From Methylobacterium sp. J-030 (GTDB taxonomy: Bacteria; Pseudomonadota; Alphaproteobacteria; Rhizobiales; Beijerinckiaceae), in NCBI RefSeq assembly GCF_022829545.1, contig NZ_JAKSYM010000284.1:1-33554 (forward strand): a stretch of DNA of 33,554 nt. Direction: 5' to 3'. This document shows positions 1-8,089 of the stretch, in pieces; within the stretch, counting starts at the first letter, position 1; each line of letters opens with the position of its first letter. A model generated the notes under the pieces. That model was not told the origin of the DNA and searched no databases. It was given only the letters and a program-made list of their open reading frames with translations. The position numbers were made by a program, and so were the translations under genes.

Positions 1-19
1 CCGGCGACTGTCTTGCAGG

Positions 20-964
20 TCAAGGGGTGTTTTGGCTTTGGTAGGGCGTTTTGGTCTTCAGGACCGCGTTGGCGGTGATGAGGATGCGGCGCGCCACCGC
101 GATCAGGGCCAGCTTGGCTGGCTTGCCCTGATCGCGCAGAGCCCGGTAGCTGGCCTTGAAGTGTGGGTCGTGGCGCACCGCCACGAGCGCGCTCATGTAC
201 AAGGCTGCGCGCACGCACGGCCGTCCGCCGCCGATCATGGCCCGCGGCGGGGCATTGCCCGACTGGCTGACATGCGGGGCCAAGCCAGCCAGGCTGGCGA
301 TGCTCTTGCGGTCGCGCTGGCCGAGTTCGGGCAGATCGCAGATCAGCACCCCGGCCACGCGCGGCCCGATGCCGGGGATCGACACGAGCAGGCGCTGCGC
401 CTCCAGGCGCGCGGCGTCAGCCCGGATGCGGGCGTCCAGCTCCGCCTCGATCGCCGCGCAGGCCGCGTCCAGGCTGGCGATGCAGGCCCGATGGCTTTCG
501 AGCACGGCCGGCTCGCGCGCCTGCTGGAGGCGGGTCTTCTCGACCGCGCGCATCGCCACCAGTTGCTGGCGGCGGGTGGACAGCTCCTTGAGCGCGCGGG
601 CCGTGGCGTCGGGCAGGGGGCGGATGGCCTCAGGCATGGCCCGAGCAAAGCGTGCGATCAGCCTTGCGTCCAGCCGGTCGGTCTTGGCCCGCCCGCCCTC
701 GGCCTCGCGAAACGCCTTGATCCGGCGCGGGTTCACCACGCCGACGCTCAGGCCGGCCTCGACTAGGGCGAGCACCAGCGGCTGGGCGTAGCTGCCGATG
801 GCTTCCAGCACGACCCGGGCGACGCGGCCCTGGGCGAGGCGTTCGACCAGGCGGGCGATGTCGCTGGGCTCGTTGCGGTAGCGGGTGGTCTGGCCGCTGG
901 GCGCCAGGCCGAGATCGAGGAAGCGTTGGCCGACATCGATGCCGGCAGCGACAAGGTCAGCCAT
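20..964 (-). CDS. IS110-family transposase (DEDD RuvC-like plus Transposase_20)
   Basis: This 314-residue DEDD recombinase moves the IS110 element; characterised relatives are guided by a bridge RNA made from the noncoding leader. The N-terminal RuvC-like domain shows the expected acidic residues: D10 in GIDVG, E54 in LEAIGSY, and D96 and D99 in KTDRLDA. The C-terminal domain begins near LVSIPGIGPRVAG (residues 193-205), a helix-hairpin-helix-like motif. It includes HVSQSG, whose S235 is the probable catalytic serine. The middle (about 120-190) is a helical linker. Length is normal for the family and the reading frame is intact, so the enzyme may be active. The ATG at 964 gives the expected N-terminus just before GIDVG. 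The gene runs opposite to the glycosyltransferase operon. Confidence 0.93.
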   Translation of the reverse strand: MADLVAAGIDVGQRFLDLGLAPSGQTTRYRNEPSDIARLVERLAQGRVARVVLEAIGSYAQPLVLALVEAGLSVGVVNPRRIKAFREAEGGRAKTDRLDARLIARFARAMPEAIRPLPDATARALKELSTRRQQLVAMRAVEKTRLQQAREPAVLESHRACIASLDAACAAIEAELDARIRADAARLEAQRLLVSIPGIGPRVAGVLICDLPELGQRDRKSIASLAGLAPHVSQSGNAPPRAMIGGGRPCVRAALYMSALVAVRHDPHFKASYRALRDQGKPAKLALIAVARRILITANAVLKTKTPYQSQNTP

Positions 965-1200
965 GGGACCGGTCCTGTATGCGGGCTCGCCGCCAGCCGG
1001 GCGGGGCCCAAGCGACTGTTCGATCGAGGGCTCTCGAGCAGGCGCGCCCGCGCCGGACTCGCGATCGCACGACGGATCGGGGACCCACCGAGCTACGCCT
1101 GCTCAGCTACCTTACAGCAGCCACACCGAGATACAGGGATCCAGCACAGGAACAGGCCGCGATAGCGGCTCCGGATGCCCGTCCCGACCCGCATGGTGAT
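965..1200 (-). other. IS110 leader, candidate bridge-RNA region
   Basis: This noncoding stretch lies directly upstream of the transposase start. A perfect 9-bp inverted repeat (GAGCAGGCG at 1036-1044, CGCCTGCTC at 1096-1104) encloses 51 bases. Within these, CGATC (1062-1066) and GATCG (1075-1079) form a second stem. In IS110 elements with a long noncoding end next to the transposase start, that region encodes the bridge RNA with target- and donor-binding loops. The position and folding potential fit, but the loops were not assigned to guide sequences. Confidence 0.3.
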
Positions 1201-1258
1201 TCAACCGGACCCCGGGTGCATTTGACCTTCCCGCGCGATCCTGATTGACCGGCCGGGC

Positions 1259-3091
1259 ATGACCACGAGCCTCTCCGCCGGCGGCACCGCGCGCCTCGCC
1301 TCCGCCGACCGGATCGGCCGCGGACTCGACGCGCTGAGCCTGAGCCATGCCCGGGCCGTCGCGGCCCTGCTGGCGCTCTGCCTGATCGTATTCCTGCCCG
1401 GCCAGATCTCGCTGCAGCCGATGGACCGGGACGAGCCGCGCTTCGCCCAGGCCTCGAAGCAGATGCTGGAGACCGGCGACTTCGTGAACATCCGCTTCCA
1501 GGACGAGGCGCGCAACAAGAAGCCGGTTGGGATCTACTGGGCCCAGGCCGCCGCGGTGGCGGTGGGCGAGGCGCTCGGCGTGCCGAACGCCCGCACGCAG
1601 ATCGCCCTCTACCGCATCCCCTCGGTGATCGGCGCCGCCGCCTCGGTGCTGCTCGCCTACTGGGCCGCGCTCGCCTTTCTGCCCCGCCGCGGGGCGCTGC
1701 TGGCCGCCGCCCTCTACGGCGCCTGCCTAATGCTCACCGCCGAGGCGCATCTCGCCAAGACCGACGCCCTGCTCGCGGCCTGCGCCACGGCGAGCCTCGG
1801 GGCGCTCGCGCGGGCCTGGATCTTCGCGCATCCCCTCTCCCCACGAACCGGCGATTGGCTCACGTCGTCGACGGACGAAGCCAACGGCCGGCGACATGCG
1901 CCTCTTCCGTCCCCCGCAGAGGGGGGAGGGTGGGCGCACGCGCTCGAATGGTCCGTCTTCCCGGCGTTCTGGCTCGGGATGGCGCTGGGCATCCTCGTGA
2001 AGGGCCCGATGGTCCCGCTCTTCGTCGTGCTGCCGGCGCTGGCCTTGTCGGTCGTGGCGCGGTCCGGGCGCTGGCTGCTGCCCCTGCGGCCGCTGCCGGG
2101 CCTCGCCCTGACGCTCGTTCTGGTCGCCCCCTGGTTCGCCGCCATCGCGTGGAAGAGCGGCGGCGCCTTCTACGCCGAGGCGATCGGGCACGACATGCTC
2201 GGCAAGGTCGGCGGCGCGGCCGAACGGCACTGGGGACCGCCCGGGGCCTACGCCCTGGCCGTCTTCGCCACCTTCTGGCCCGGCGCGGCCTTCGCCGCCA
2301 TGAGCCTGCCCTTCGCGTGGCGGACGCGGCGCGAGCCCGCGACCGCCTTCCTGATCGCCACGGTGCTGCCGGCCTGGCTGATCTTCGAGGCGGTGCCGAC
2401 CAAGCTGCCCCACTACGTCCTGCCGCTGATGCCGTGGCTTGCGATCCTGACCGCACTGGCCCTGTCGCGGAGGGCGCTGGACCCGCGCCTGCGCGGCGCC
2501 CGGCTGACCGCGCTGCTGGTGCCCGCGATCCCCGTGGCGCTGACCCTCGGCCTGTGCGCGGTCGGCTGGCGCCTCGACGGCCACACGATCCCCTGGCCGG
2601 CCCTGCCGCTGCTCGCCGCCGCCTGCGCGGTGGCGATGCTCGCGTGGCTGGCCTTCGCACGTGGACCGATCGAAGGATCCGCCGAGCGGGCCCTGGTGCT
2701 CGGCGTGCTGGCCTCGTGCCTCCTCGGGCCGGCGGTACTGGGCGTGGCGCAGCGTTCGCTGCCGGCCCTCAAGGTCTCCCCGCGCCTCGCCGCCCTGAGG
2801 GACCGGATGCCCTGCGCCAATCCCGAAGTCGCGAGCCTCGGCTACCGGGAGCCGAGCCTCGTGTTCCTGATCGGCACTGGACTCGCCCTGCCGCCGGACG
2901 GATCGGCGGCGCGGGAGTTTCTGGAGGCCGGCGGCTGCCGGCTGTTGTTCGTCGAGGCCCGGGACCGCGACGACTTCAACGCGGCCTGGCCGGTGGCGCG
3001 CGGGGCGCCGACGCCGATGGCCGAGGTCGAGGGCTTCAATCTCAACACCGGCCGGCGGGTCTTCGTGACGGCCTACGGGGTGGCGCCGTGA
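1259..3091 (+). CDS. ArnT-like GT39 glycosyltransferase
   Basis: This polytopic inner-membrane enzyme (610 aa) belongs to the ArnT/PMT group, which transfers a sugar from a polyprenyl-phosphate carrier to a periplasmic acceptor such as lipid A. After the first membrane segment (about 34-50) comes the catalytic-loop motif MDRDEPRFAQAS (55-66), with D56, D58 and E59 as the candidate metal-binding and catalytic acids. About a dozen hydrophobic segments follow, then a short soluble tail. Residues about 190-230 form an unusual Pro/Gly/Ser-rich insert encoded by a palindromic repeat, placed in a loop before the WLGMALGILVKGP segment. The stop overlaps the GTG start of the next gene by 4 bases, so the two are translationally coupled. 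The acceptor and sugar cannot be read from sequence. ArnT itself is about 550 aa; the insert accounts for part of the extra length. Confidence 0.85.
   Translation: MTTSLSAGGTARLASADRIGRGLDALSLSHARAVAALLALCLIVFLPGQISLQPMDRDEPRFAQASKQMLETGDFVNIRFQDEARNKKPVGIYWAQAAAVAVGEALGVPNARTQIALYRIPSVIGAAASVLLAYWAALAFLPRRGALLAAALYGACLMLTAEAHLAKTDALLAACATASLGALARAWIFAHPLSPRTGDWLTSSTDEANGRRHAPLPSPAEGGGWAHALEWSVFPAFWLGMALGILVKGPMVPLFVVLPALALSVVARSGRWLLPLRPLPGLALTLVLVAPWFAAIAWKSGGAFYAEAIGHDMLGKVGGAAERHWGPPGAYALAVFATFWPGAAFAAMSLPFAWRTRREPATAFLIATVLPAWLIFEAVPTKLPHYVLPLMPWLAILTALALSRRALDPRLRGARLTALLVPAIPVALTLGLCAVGWRLDGHTIPWPALPLLAAACAVAMLAWLAFARGPIEGSAERALVLGVLASCLLGPAVLGVAQRSLPALKVSPRLAALRDRMPCANPEVASLGYREPSLVFLIGTGLALPPDGSAAREFLEAGGCRLLFVEARDRDDFNAAWPVARGAPTPMAEVEGFNLNTGRRVFVTAYGVAP
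1827..1945 (+). repeat. Palindromic GC-rich repeat inserted in frame in the GT39 gene
   Basis: The segment starts at a C-rich arm (about 1831-1842) and ends at a G-rich arm (1910-1940). Bases 1910-1940 match 28 of 31 bases of 33416-33446, part of the palindrome downstream of hisN, so both belong to one repeat family. Here the repeat lies inside a coding gene, keeps the frame open and adds about 40 residues to a loop of a membrane protein. Boundaries are approximate. Confidence 0.7.
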
Positions 3092-3855
3092 GCGAGGCCC
3101 CGCGTCTCAGCATCGTCGTGCCGATGAGGAACGAGGCCGGCAACGTCGCGCCCCTGGTGGCCGAGATCGAGGCCGCCTGCGCGGGCCTGCCGTTCGAGCT
3201 GATCTGCGTCGATGACGGCTCGACCGACGGCACACCGGCGGCGCTGGCGGCGGCCCGGGCGGGGCGGCCCTGGCTCCGGGTGCTGCGCCATACGCGCGGC
3301 GGCGGCCAGTCGGCGGCCGTGCGCAGCGGCGTCCTGGCGGCGCGGGCTGAGACCGTCGCCACCCTCGACGGCGACGGCCAGAACGATCCGGCCTTCATCC
3401 CGGTCCTGCTCGCCGCCCTCGACGCGGCCGGCCCCGGGGCCGGGCTCGCCCAGGGGCAGCGGCGCGGGCGCAAGGACGGGCCGTTCAAGATGCTCCAGTC
3501 GCGCATCGCCAACGGCGTGCGCGGGCGGATCCTGAAGGACGCCACCCGCGACACCGGCTGCGGCCTCAAGGTCTTCCGCCACGCCGTCTATCTTCGGCTG
3601 CCCTATTTCGACGCCCTGCATCGGTTCATGCCGGCGCTCGTGGCGCGGGAGGGCTTTGCCGTGGTCCACCGCGACGTGGTGGACCGGCCGCGGCTCACCG
3701 GCGTGTCGAAGTACGGGCTGTTCGACCGCCTCTGGGTCGGGCTCCTCGACCTCGCGGGCGTCTGGTGGCTGATCCGGCGCAAGCGCTCCGATCCGCGCCC
3801 CGAAGAGATCGCCGCGCCGGCCGGTACGCCCGCAGACCAGGACGTCGGATGCTGA
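3088..3855 (+). CDS. GT2 glycosyltransferase, dolichol-P-mannose synthase/ArnC-like
   Basis: This GT-A fold family 2 enzyme (255 aa) probably loads a nucleotide-activated sugar onto a polyprenyl phosphate on the cytoplasmic face. The N-terminus reads LSIVVPMRNEAGNV, followed by VDDGSTDGT (41-49) for nucleotide binding and DGDGQND (94-100) with the DxD-type metal site. Residues DTGCGLK and the later KYG are typical of the DPM1/ArnC branch. Unlike ArnC it has no clear C-terminal membrane segments, so it would be soluble or peripheral and would depend on a membrane partner. The GTG start overlaps the upstream stop, and the downstream LAB_N gene begins before this gene ends. It may supply the lipid-linked sugar used by the GT39 enzyme; substrate unknown. 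Confidence 0.88.
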   Translation: MSEAPRLSIVVPMRNEAGNVAPLVAEIEAACAGLPFELICVDDGSTDGTPAALAAARAGRPWLRVLRHTRGGGQSAAVRSGVLAARAETVATLDGDGQNDPAFIPVLLAALDAAGPGAGLAQGQRRGRKDGPFKMLQSRIANGVRGRILKDATRDTGCGLKVFRHAVYLRLPYFDALHRFMPALVAREGFAVVHRDVVDRPRLTGVSKYGLFDRLWVGLLDLAGVWWLIRRKRSDPRPEEIAAPAGTPADQDVGC

Positions 3856-4181
3856 TCCAGCTCGCCCACGATCTGCCGGACTATTTCTACGACGTGTTCG
3901 TCACCCGGATGGATTTCTGGCTGGTGTTCGGCATCGTTGCCCAGGTGGTGTTCGGCTCGCGCTTCATCCTGCAATGGATCGCCAGCGAGCGGGCAGGGCG
4001 CAGCGTGATGCCGCTGTCCTTCTGGTTCCTGTCGATCCTCGGCGGGCTGATGACCCTGGTCTACGGCTTCGTGCGGCGCGAGCCGGTGATCATCATCGGC
4101 CAGGGCCTGTCGACCGGCATCTACCTGCGCAATCTCGCGCTGATCTTCCGAGAGCGCCGCCGCAGGCGGAGCGGGGCATGA
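3849..4181 (+). CDS. Small LAB_N-domain membrane protein
   Basis: This 110-residue integral membrane protein resembles the lipid A biosynthesis N-terminal domain (LAB_N). Three hydrophobic segments are visible: around FWLVFGIVAQVVFGS, then FWFLSILGGLMTLVYG, then IIIGQGLSTGIYLRNLAL. The conserved family features QWIASER and PLSFW are present. The ATG at 3849 overlaps the end of the GT2 gene by 7 bases, and the stop overlaps the next ATG in an ATGA junction. Association with a DPM1-like GT2 and a GT39 is recurrent in alphaproteobacteria as far as I know. A plausible role is membrane anchor for the GT2, or flippase/partner in a position like ArnE/ArnF, but this is inference. It is not lipid-A-disaccharide synthase, whose catalytic domain is absent. 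Confidence 0.8.
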   Translation: MLIQLAHDLPDYFYDVFVTRMDFWLVFGIVAQVVFGSRFILQWIASERAGRSVMPLSFWFLSILGGLMTLVYGFVRREPVIIIGQGLSTGIYLRNLALIFRERRRRRSGA

Positions 4182-4780
4182 TCCGCGCGCCGCTGCCGGC
4201 CTATTACGACGACCTCGACGCCAGCTTCGCCGAACTCTGGCGGCTGCTCGCCGAGGGCGCCGCCCTGGGGCGCAGCGGCTTCCACCTGCCCGCCCTGGCG
4301 ACCCTGGGTGCGGACGGCGCGCCGCGGCTGCGCACCGTGGTGGTGCGCGCGGCCGACCCGGAGGCCGGCTCCCTCCGGTTCCACTGCGACCGCCGTTCCG
4401 ACAAGGCGGCCGAGATCGCCGCGAACCCGGCCTGTGCGCTCATGGCCTACGATGCGGCGGCCAAGATCCAGATCCGCGTCGAGGGCCGCGCCGCCCTCCA
4501 CGCCGACGATGCCGTAGCCGAGGCCGCCTGGGCCGGGTCCCGGGCGATGAGCCGGGTCTGCTACGGTGCCGAGCCCGCCCCCGGCACCGCGCTCCCGGCG
4601 GGCGACGCCTACACGTTGCCGGACGAGGCCGCCGCCGGCACCGCCGGCCGGCCGCATTTCGCCGCCGTGCTGGTCCGGGCCGAGCGGCTCGACTTCCTCT
4701 ATCTCGACCGCCGCGGCCACCGCCGGGCGGCGTGGCACAGGAACGGGTCCGGCTGGCAGGGGACTTGGCTCGCGCCCTGA
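4178..4780 (+). CDS. Pyridoxamine 5'-phosphate oxidase-like FMN-binding protein
   Basis: This 200-residue protein of the PNPOx-like split-barrel group (Alr4036-type FMN-binding domain) is presumably a cytoplasmic flavin-dependent oxidoreductase with an unknown substrate. The barrel shows PRLRTVVVRAAD near residue 48, FHCDRRSDKAAEI (about 70-82), the strand CALMAYDAAAKIQIRVEG, and a C-terminus ending GWQGTWLAP, as in the family. It is the fourth gene of the operon and starts in an ATGA overlap with the LAB_N gene, so it is co-translated with the sugar module. That link may be only positional. It is distinct from the second PNPOx-fold gene at 25428, which is of the general-stress type. Confidence 0.8.
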   Translation: MIRAPLPAYYDDLDASFAELWRLLAEGAALGRSGFHLPALATLGADGAPRLRTVVVRAADPEAGSLRFHCDRRSDKAAEIAANPACALMAYDAAAKIQIRVEGRAALHADDAVAEAAWAGSRAMSRVCYGAEPAPGTALPAGDAYTLPDEAAAGTAGRPHFAAVLVRAERLDFLYLDRRGHRRAAWHRNGSGWQGTWLAP

Positions 4781-4799
4781 TCGGGCCGCGCGGCAGACG

Positions 4800-4830
4800 C
4801 CGATCCGCTGTGGCAGAACCACCGGATCGG
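4800..4830 (+). terminator. Hairpin after the glycosyltransferase operon
   Basis: A perfect 8-bp stem (CCGATCCG at 4800-4807, CGGATCGG at 4823-4830) is extended by GTGG/CCAC (4810-4813 and 4819-4822) around a CAGAA loop. It begins 19 bases after the PNPOx-like stop. No T-run follows, so it may act with Rho or only stabilise the 3' end. Confidence 0.45.
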
Positions 4831-5001
4831 CCCAGCGCAGTGGATCGGCAGTCTCCGTCGCACGCAACATGTCACATCGTCGTGACCGGCGGTGTAAATC
4901 GCATGGCTATCAAGCGCGTCCCAATCGCCATCTGATCCGTACCATTGTCCGGACTCGTTATCGAGTTGGTTAGTTCGCCGGGTGTAGTCTTCTTTTGCCT
5001 C

Positions 5002-5005
5002 GGAG
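5002..5005 (+). promoter_or_regulatory. Shine-Dalgarno that decides the chemoreceptor start
   Basis: GGAG lies 8 bases before the GTG at 5014. The frame is open upstream to a TTG at 4945, but that codon has no comparable site, and the first membrane segment begins soon after 5014. Confidence 0.6.
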
Positions 5006-5013
5006 CACTCCCC

Positions 5014-6708
5014 GTGAACCCCAAATTCAGACAATCAATATCCATAAAGATTGCAATCGCATTTGCCTTTATTGCGGCGAATTCGGTTGGATATTTGTAC
5101 TATATCTCGAAACGCATGGTCGCGACGGACGCGACTTATAGTGCCTATCTCGAGAACGACGCCACGGCCGCCACGATGGCGGCGCGCCTCGGCCGCACCG
5201 TCTATCAGATGAGCTACGTCGCCTTCCGCACCCTCGGCGAGGCCGATCCCGACGAGTCGGACCGGATCGGCGCCGGATTCGAGCCGCTCCCGGCCGAGGC
5301 CGGCAGGCTCATCGCCGGCGTGCGCCGGTACGCCCCGGCGGCCTTCCACGCGCGGACCGCACGGATCGCCGAACTGCTCGAGACCTACGCCAAGCTCACC
5401 GGCGAGATCTGCGCCATGGCCCGGAAGGGCATGAGCGCCCAGGCCTTGACCCTCGCGCACAGGAAGGTGGATCCGCTCCAGAAGACGCTGTTTGCCGAAC
5501 TCGACACCTTCGCGGACGATCTCGGAACGGCGATCCAGACCGGGGCCGCGACGCTCGGTGCCGATACCCGAACGACCCTGGTCTGGGTGATCGGCTCGTC
5601 GGCGGCCGGCATCGCGGTCAGCATCCTGGTCGGCCTGCTGCTGGTGAGTTACGGCGTCACGCGCCCGCTCGGCCGGCTGACGGCCGCCCTGAAGGCCATG
5701 GCGGGGGGAGAACTCGGCACGGAGGTTCCGGAGGCGCGGCGCGGGGACGAGATCGGCGCCATCGGCAAGGCCGTGGAAGGCATCAAGGCCCTGGTCTCCC
5801 GCACCGCGGCCGAGCAGGCGGAAGCCGAGCGGCTGACCGACGAGGCCGCCGCCGCCGACCGCAGCCGGACGCTCCTGGCATTCGCCGACGGATTCGAGGC
5901 CACGGTCGGCCGGATCATCGGCTTGGTCTCCGCCTCGGTCGCCAGCCTCCAGGCCACGGCCCGGAGCATGACCGAGACCGCCGCGCGGACCGCCGACCGG
6001 TCGATCACCGTGGCGGCCGCCGCCGAGGAGGCCGCCACCAACGTCAACACGGTGGCGAGCGCGGCCGAGGAGCTGGGGACCTCGGTGCTGGAGATCGGCC
6101 GGCAGGTCAGCGGATCCGCCACGCGCGCGCAGAACGCCGTCCGCGAGGCCGACCAGACGGCGGCCCTGGTGCAGGAACTCAGCGCCGCCGCCGGCAAGGT
6201 CGGCGCCGTCGTCGAGCTGATCGCGGCCATCGCGAGCCAGACCAACCTGCTGGCGCTCAACGCCACCATCGAGGCGGCCCGGGCCGGCGAGGCGGGCCGC
6301 GGCTTCGCGGTCGTGGCGGGGGAGGTGAAGGCGCTCGCGGGCCAGGCGGCCCGGGCGACCGAGGAGATCTCGGCGCAGATCGGCCGCATCCAGGGGGCGA
6401 CCGGCCAAGCGGTCTCGGTGATCGCCACGATCACGGCGCGGATCCGTGAGATCGATGCGGTGGCCACCGCGATCGCGGCCGCGGTGGAGCAGCAGGGGGC
6501 GGCGACCCAGGCGATCGTGCGCAACGTCGCGCAGGCCGCCACCGGCACCAGCGAGGTCACCAGCAACATGGTGGGCGTGGCCGAGGCCTCGGAGGCGACC
6601 GGCGCGGCCGCCGATCAGGTCCTGGAAGCCACCGCGGCGCTGGCGCGCCAGTCGGAGGATCTCGGCGGCGAGGTCCGGCGCTTCCTCGCGACGATCCGGG
6701 CCGCGTGA
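5014..6708 (+). CDS. Methyl-accepting chemotaxis protein with helical periplasmic sensor
   Basis: This chemoreceptor (564 aa) relays a signal to CheA/CheW. TM1 covers about residues 11-33. A helix-rich periplasmic region with no recognisable Cache domain follows and looks like a four-helix bundle. TM2 lies at about 189-212, then HAMP with GLLTxPLGRL-like sequence and GDEIG. The signalling tip [18 protein letters not shown] (from about 409) is the universal hairpin. No CheR-binding pentapeptide is visible at the C-terminus. Start choice: GTG at 5014 with GGAG 8 bases upstream. No che gene is nearby, so it is an orphan receptor. A second receptor at 14068 has a different sensor. The ligand is unknown. 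Confidence 0.92.
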   Translation: MNPKFRQSISIKIAIAFAFIAANSVGYLYYISKRMVATDATYSAYLENDATAATMAARLGRTVYQMSYVAFRTLGEADPDESDRIGAGFEPLPAEAGRLIAGVRRYAPAAFHARTARIAELLETYAKLTGEICAMARKGMSAQALTLAHRKVDPLQKTLFAELDTFADDLGTAIQTGAATLGADTRTTLVWVIGSSAAGIAVSILVGLLLVSYGVTRPLGRLTAALKAMAGGELGTEVPEARRGDEIGAIGKAVEGIKALVSRTAAEQAEAERLTDEAAAADRSRTLLAFADGFEATVGRIIGLVSASVASLQATARSMTETAARTADRSITVAAAAEEAATNVNTVASAAEELGTSVLEIGRQVSGSATRAQNAVREADQTAALVQELSAAAGKVGAVVELIAAIASQTNLLALNATIEAARAGEAGRGFAVVAGEVKALAGQAARATEEISAQIGRIQGATGQAVSVIATITARIREIDAVATAIAAAVEQQGAATQAIVRNVAQAATGTSEVTSNMVGVAEASEATGAAADQVLEATAALARQSEDLGGEVRRFLATIRAA

Positions 6709-6779
6709 CGCTGGTCTCGACGATGTCGTTTCGTGGGACCTGTCACAGGATCGGGAAACCGTTGATCCGCCATCCAACC

Positions 6780-6900
6780 CGCCCCCTCATCCTGAGGTGC
6801 CGGAGCGCAGCGGAGGCCTCGAAGGAGCCCTCCAGAAGACGCTGCGATCCCTGGAGCCCGCCTTCGGGGCCCGCTTCGCCATCACCTCAAGATGCGGTCG
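6780..6900. repeat. Intergenic palindromic repeat element
   Basis: This element lies in the 433-base gap between the chemoreceptor and rarD. CCTCATCCTGAGGTGCCGG near 6784 is matched in inverse by CACCTCAAGATGCGG near 6882, and the interior holds further GC-rich stems (GGAGCCCTCCAG and CCCTGGAGCCC). The sequence type, with a CATCCTGAGGTGC core and CGGAGCGCAGCGGAGG, resembles dispersed intergenic repeats I know from Methylobacterium and Bradyrhizobium genomes. The rest of the gap shows no gene. Confidence 0.6.
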
Positions 6901-7141
6901 TGGCCGGGATCGACCGATGACTCTGCGGCGCTGCCGTGGAGCGGGTCATTGCCAGCCGAAACAGCGATGAACGCCAGTCGCGACATGCTTTCTTGCGCCG
7001 AACCAGTGTCCACGCCGGCGGAGCGTATTCTCAACGCCGCCGTCCCGATGGCAGCCCTGCATCCGCCCCACTGACGCCGGCGCCCCGCCCGGGCTACACC
7101 CCCGCACCCGGCCGCCCGACCGGGTCGCCCGGGAGAACACC

Positions 7142-8038
7142 GTGGGCCTCGTCTACGCGCTCGCCGCCTATCTGAGCTGGGGCCTGCTGGTCCCGATCCA
7201 CTTCCGGCTGCTCGGGGCCTACAGCCCGAACCACATCCTGGCCGAGCGCATCGTCTGGTCGAGCCTGTTCGCCGGCACGCTGGCACTGGTGCTCGCGGCC
7301 CGCCACCGCCTCAACCTGCCCCTGCCCCTGCGGCCGCGCCACGCCCTTCTGCTGCTCTCGGCCGCGATGATCGGCGTGAACTGGCTGCTCTATCTCTACG
7401 CGGTCAGCAGCGGCCACCTGCTCGATGCGAGCCTGGGCTACTACATCAACCCCCTGGTCAGCGTGGCGCTCGGGCGGGTGGTGCTCGGCGAGCGCCTGCG
7501 GCCGATGCAGGGCGTGGCCGTCGCCATCGCGGCGGCGGGCGTCGCGGTCGCGGTGATCTGGGCCGGCGAGGTGCCGCTCATGTCCCTGTCGCTGGCCGTC
7601 AGTTTCGCGTTCTACGGGCTTGCCCGGAAGATCGTCGGGGTCGACGCGCTGGTGGGATTCCTGGCCGAGACGCTGCTGCTCCTGCCGGCGGCGATCGTGT
7701 GGCTCGTCCTGACGCCCGAGCCGTTCCTGCCCGCCGAGCCCGCGAGCCGGGCGCTCCTGATGCTCACGGGGCTCACCACAGCCCTGCCGCTGATCTGGTT
7801 CGCCGCCGCGGCGGTGCGGCTGCGGCTCACCACCCTCGGCCTGCTGCAATACGTCGCCCCGACCTGCCTGCTCGGCCTCAGCGTCCTGGCCTTCGGCGAG
7901 CGGGTGGAGCCGCACCGGGCGCTGATGCTCGCCCTGATCTGGGTGGCGCTCGCCCTCTACACCCTCGACGCCCTGCGCGACCGCCGCGCCGCGGTCGTTG
8001 CGCCGGTGCGGTCGGATCCGGACGCGATGCGTGTATAA
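7142..8038 (+). CDS. rarD: EamA-family transporter, RarD type
   Basis: This 298-residue inner-membrane permease of the drug/metabolite superfamily has about ten hydrophobic helices arranged as two EamA repeats. RarD features are clear: the N-terminal helix YALAAYLSWGLLVPIHF, HILAERIVWS, NWLLYLYAV, LLDASLGYYINPL, and in the second half LGLLQYVAPTCLLGL. RarD was named for chloramphenicol-related phenotypes in Pseudomonas, but its true substrate is unsettled. The GTG start at 7142 has a strong GGGAGAA 5 bases upstream. The gene is followed closely by the hybrid kinase; whether the two are co-transcribed is uncertain. Confidence 0.9.
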   Translation: MGLVYALAAYLSWGLLVPIHFRLLGAYSPNHILAERIVWSSLFAGTLALVLAARHRLNLPLPLRPRHALLLLSAAMIGVNWLLYLYAVSSGHLLDASLGYYINPLVSVALGRVVLGERLRPMQGVAVAIAAAGVAVAVIWAGEVPLMSLSLAVSFAFYGLARKIVGVDALVGFLAETLLLLPAAIVWLVLTPEPFLPAEPASRALLMLTGLTTALPLIWFAAAAVRLRLTTLGLLQYVAPTCLLGLSVLAFGERVEPHRALMLALIWVALALYTLDALRDRRAAVVAPVRSDPDAMRV

Positions 8039-8089
8039 GGCATACCGGTGCGGGTCCGCCTGGGCCGGATGAGGGATGATGCGCAACCG

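Larger units (their letters stand above)
1..1200 (-). mobile_element. IS110-family insertion sequence, one end outside the window
   Basis: The element consists of the transposase gene at 20-964 and its noncoding leader on the right (965 to about 1200). Only 19 bases follow the transposase stop, so the downstream end probably lies outside the window. The boundary on the glycosyltransferase side cannot be fixed by eye, because IS110 elements usually lack terminal inverted repeats and often make no target duplication. The end at 1200 is an estimate, placed before the start of the next gene at 1259. Confidence 0.6.

Noticed and set aside
1855..3087. Upstream extension of the GT2 reading frame by over 400 codons
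   Set aside because: That part is out of frame with the well conserved GT39 gene, and the GT2 family starts at the GTG at 3088.
4945..5013. TTG start for the first chemoreceptor
   Set aside because: No ribosome site; GTG 5014 has GGAG at 8 bases and gives a normal distance to the first membrane segment.
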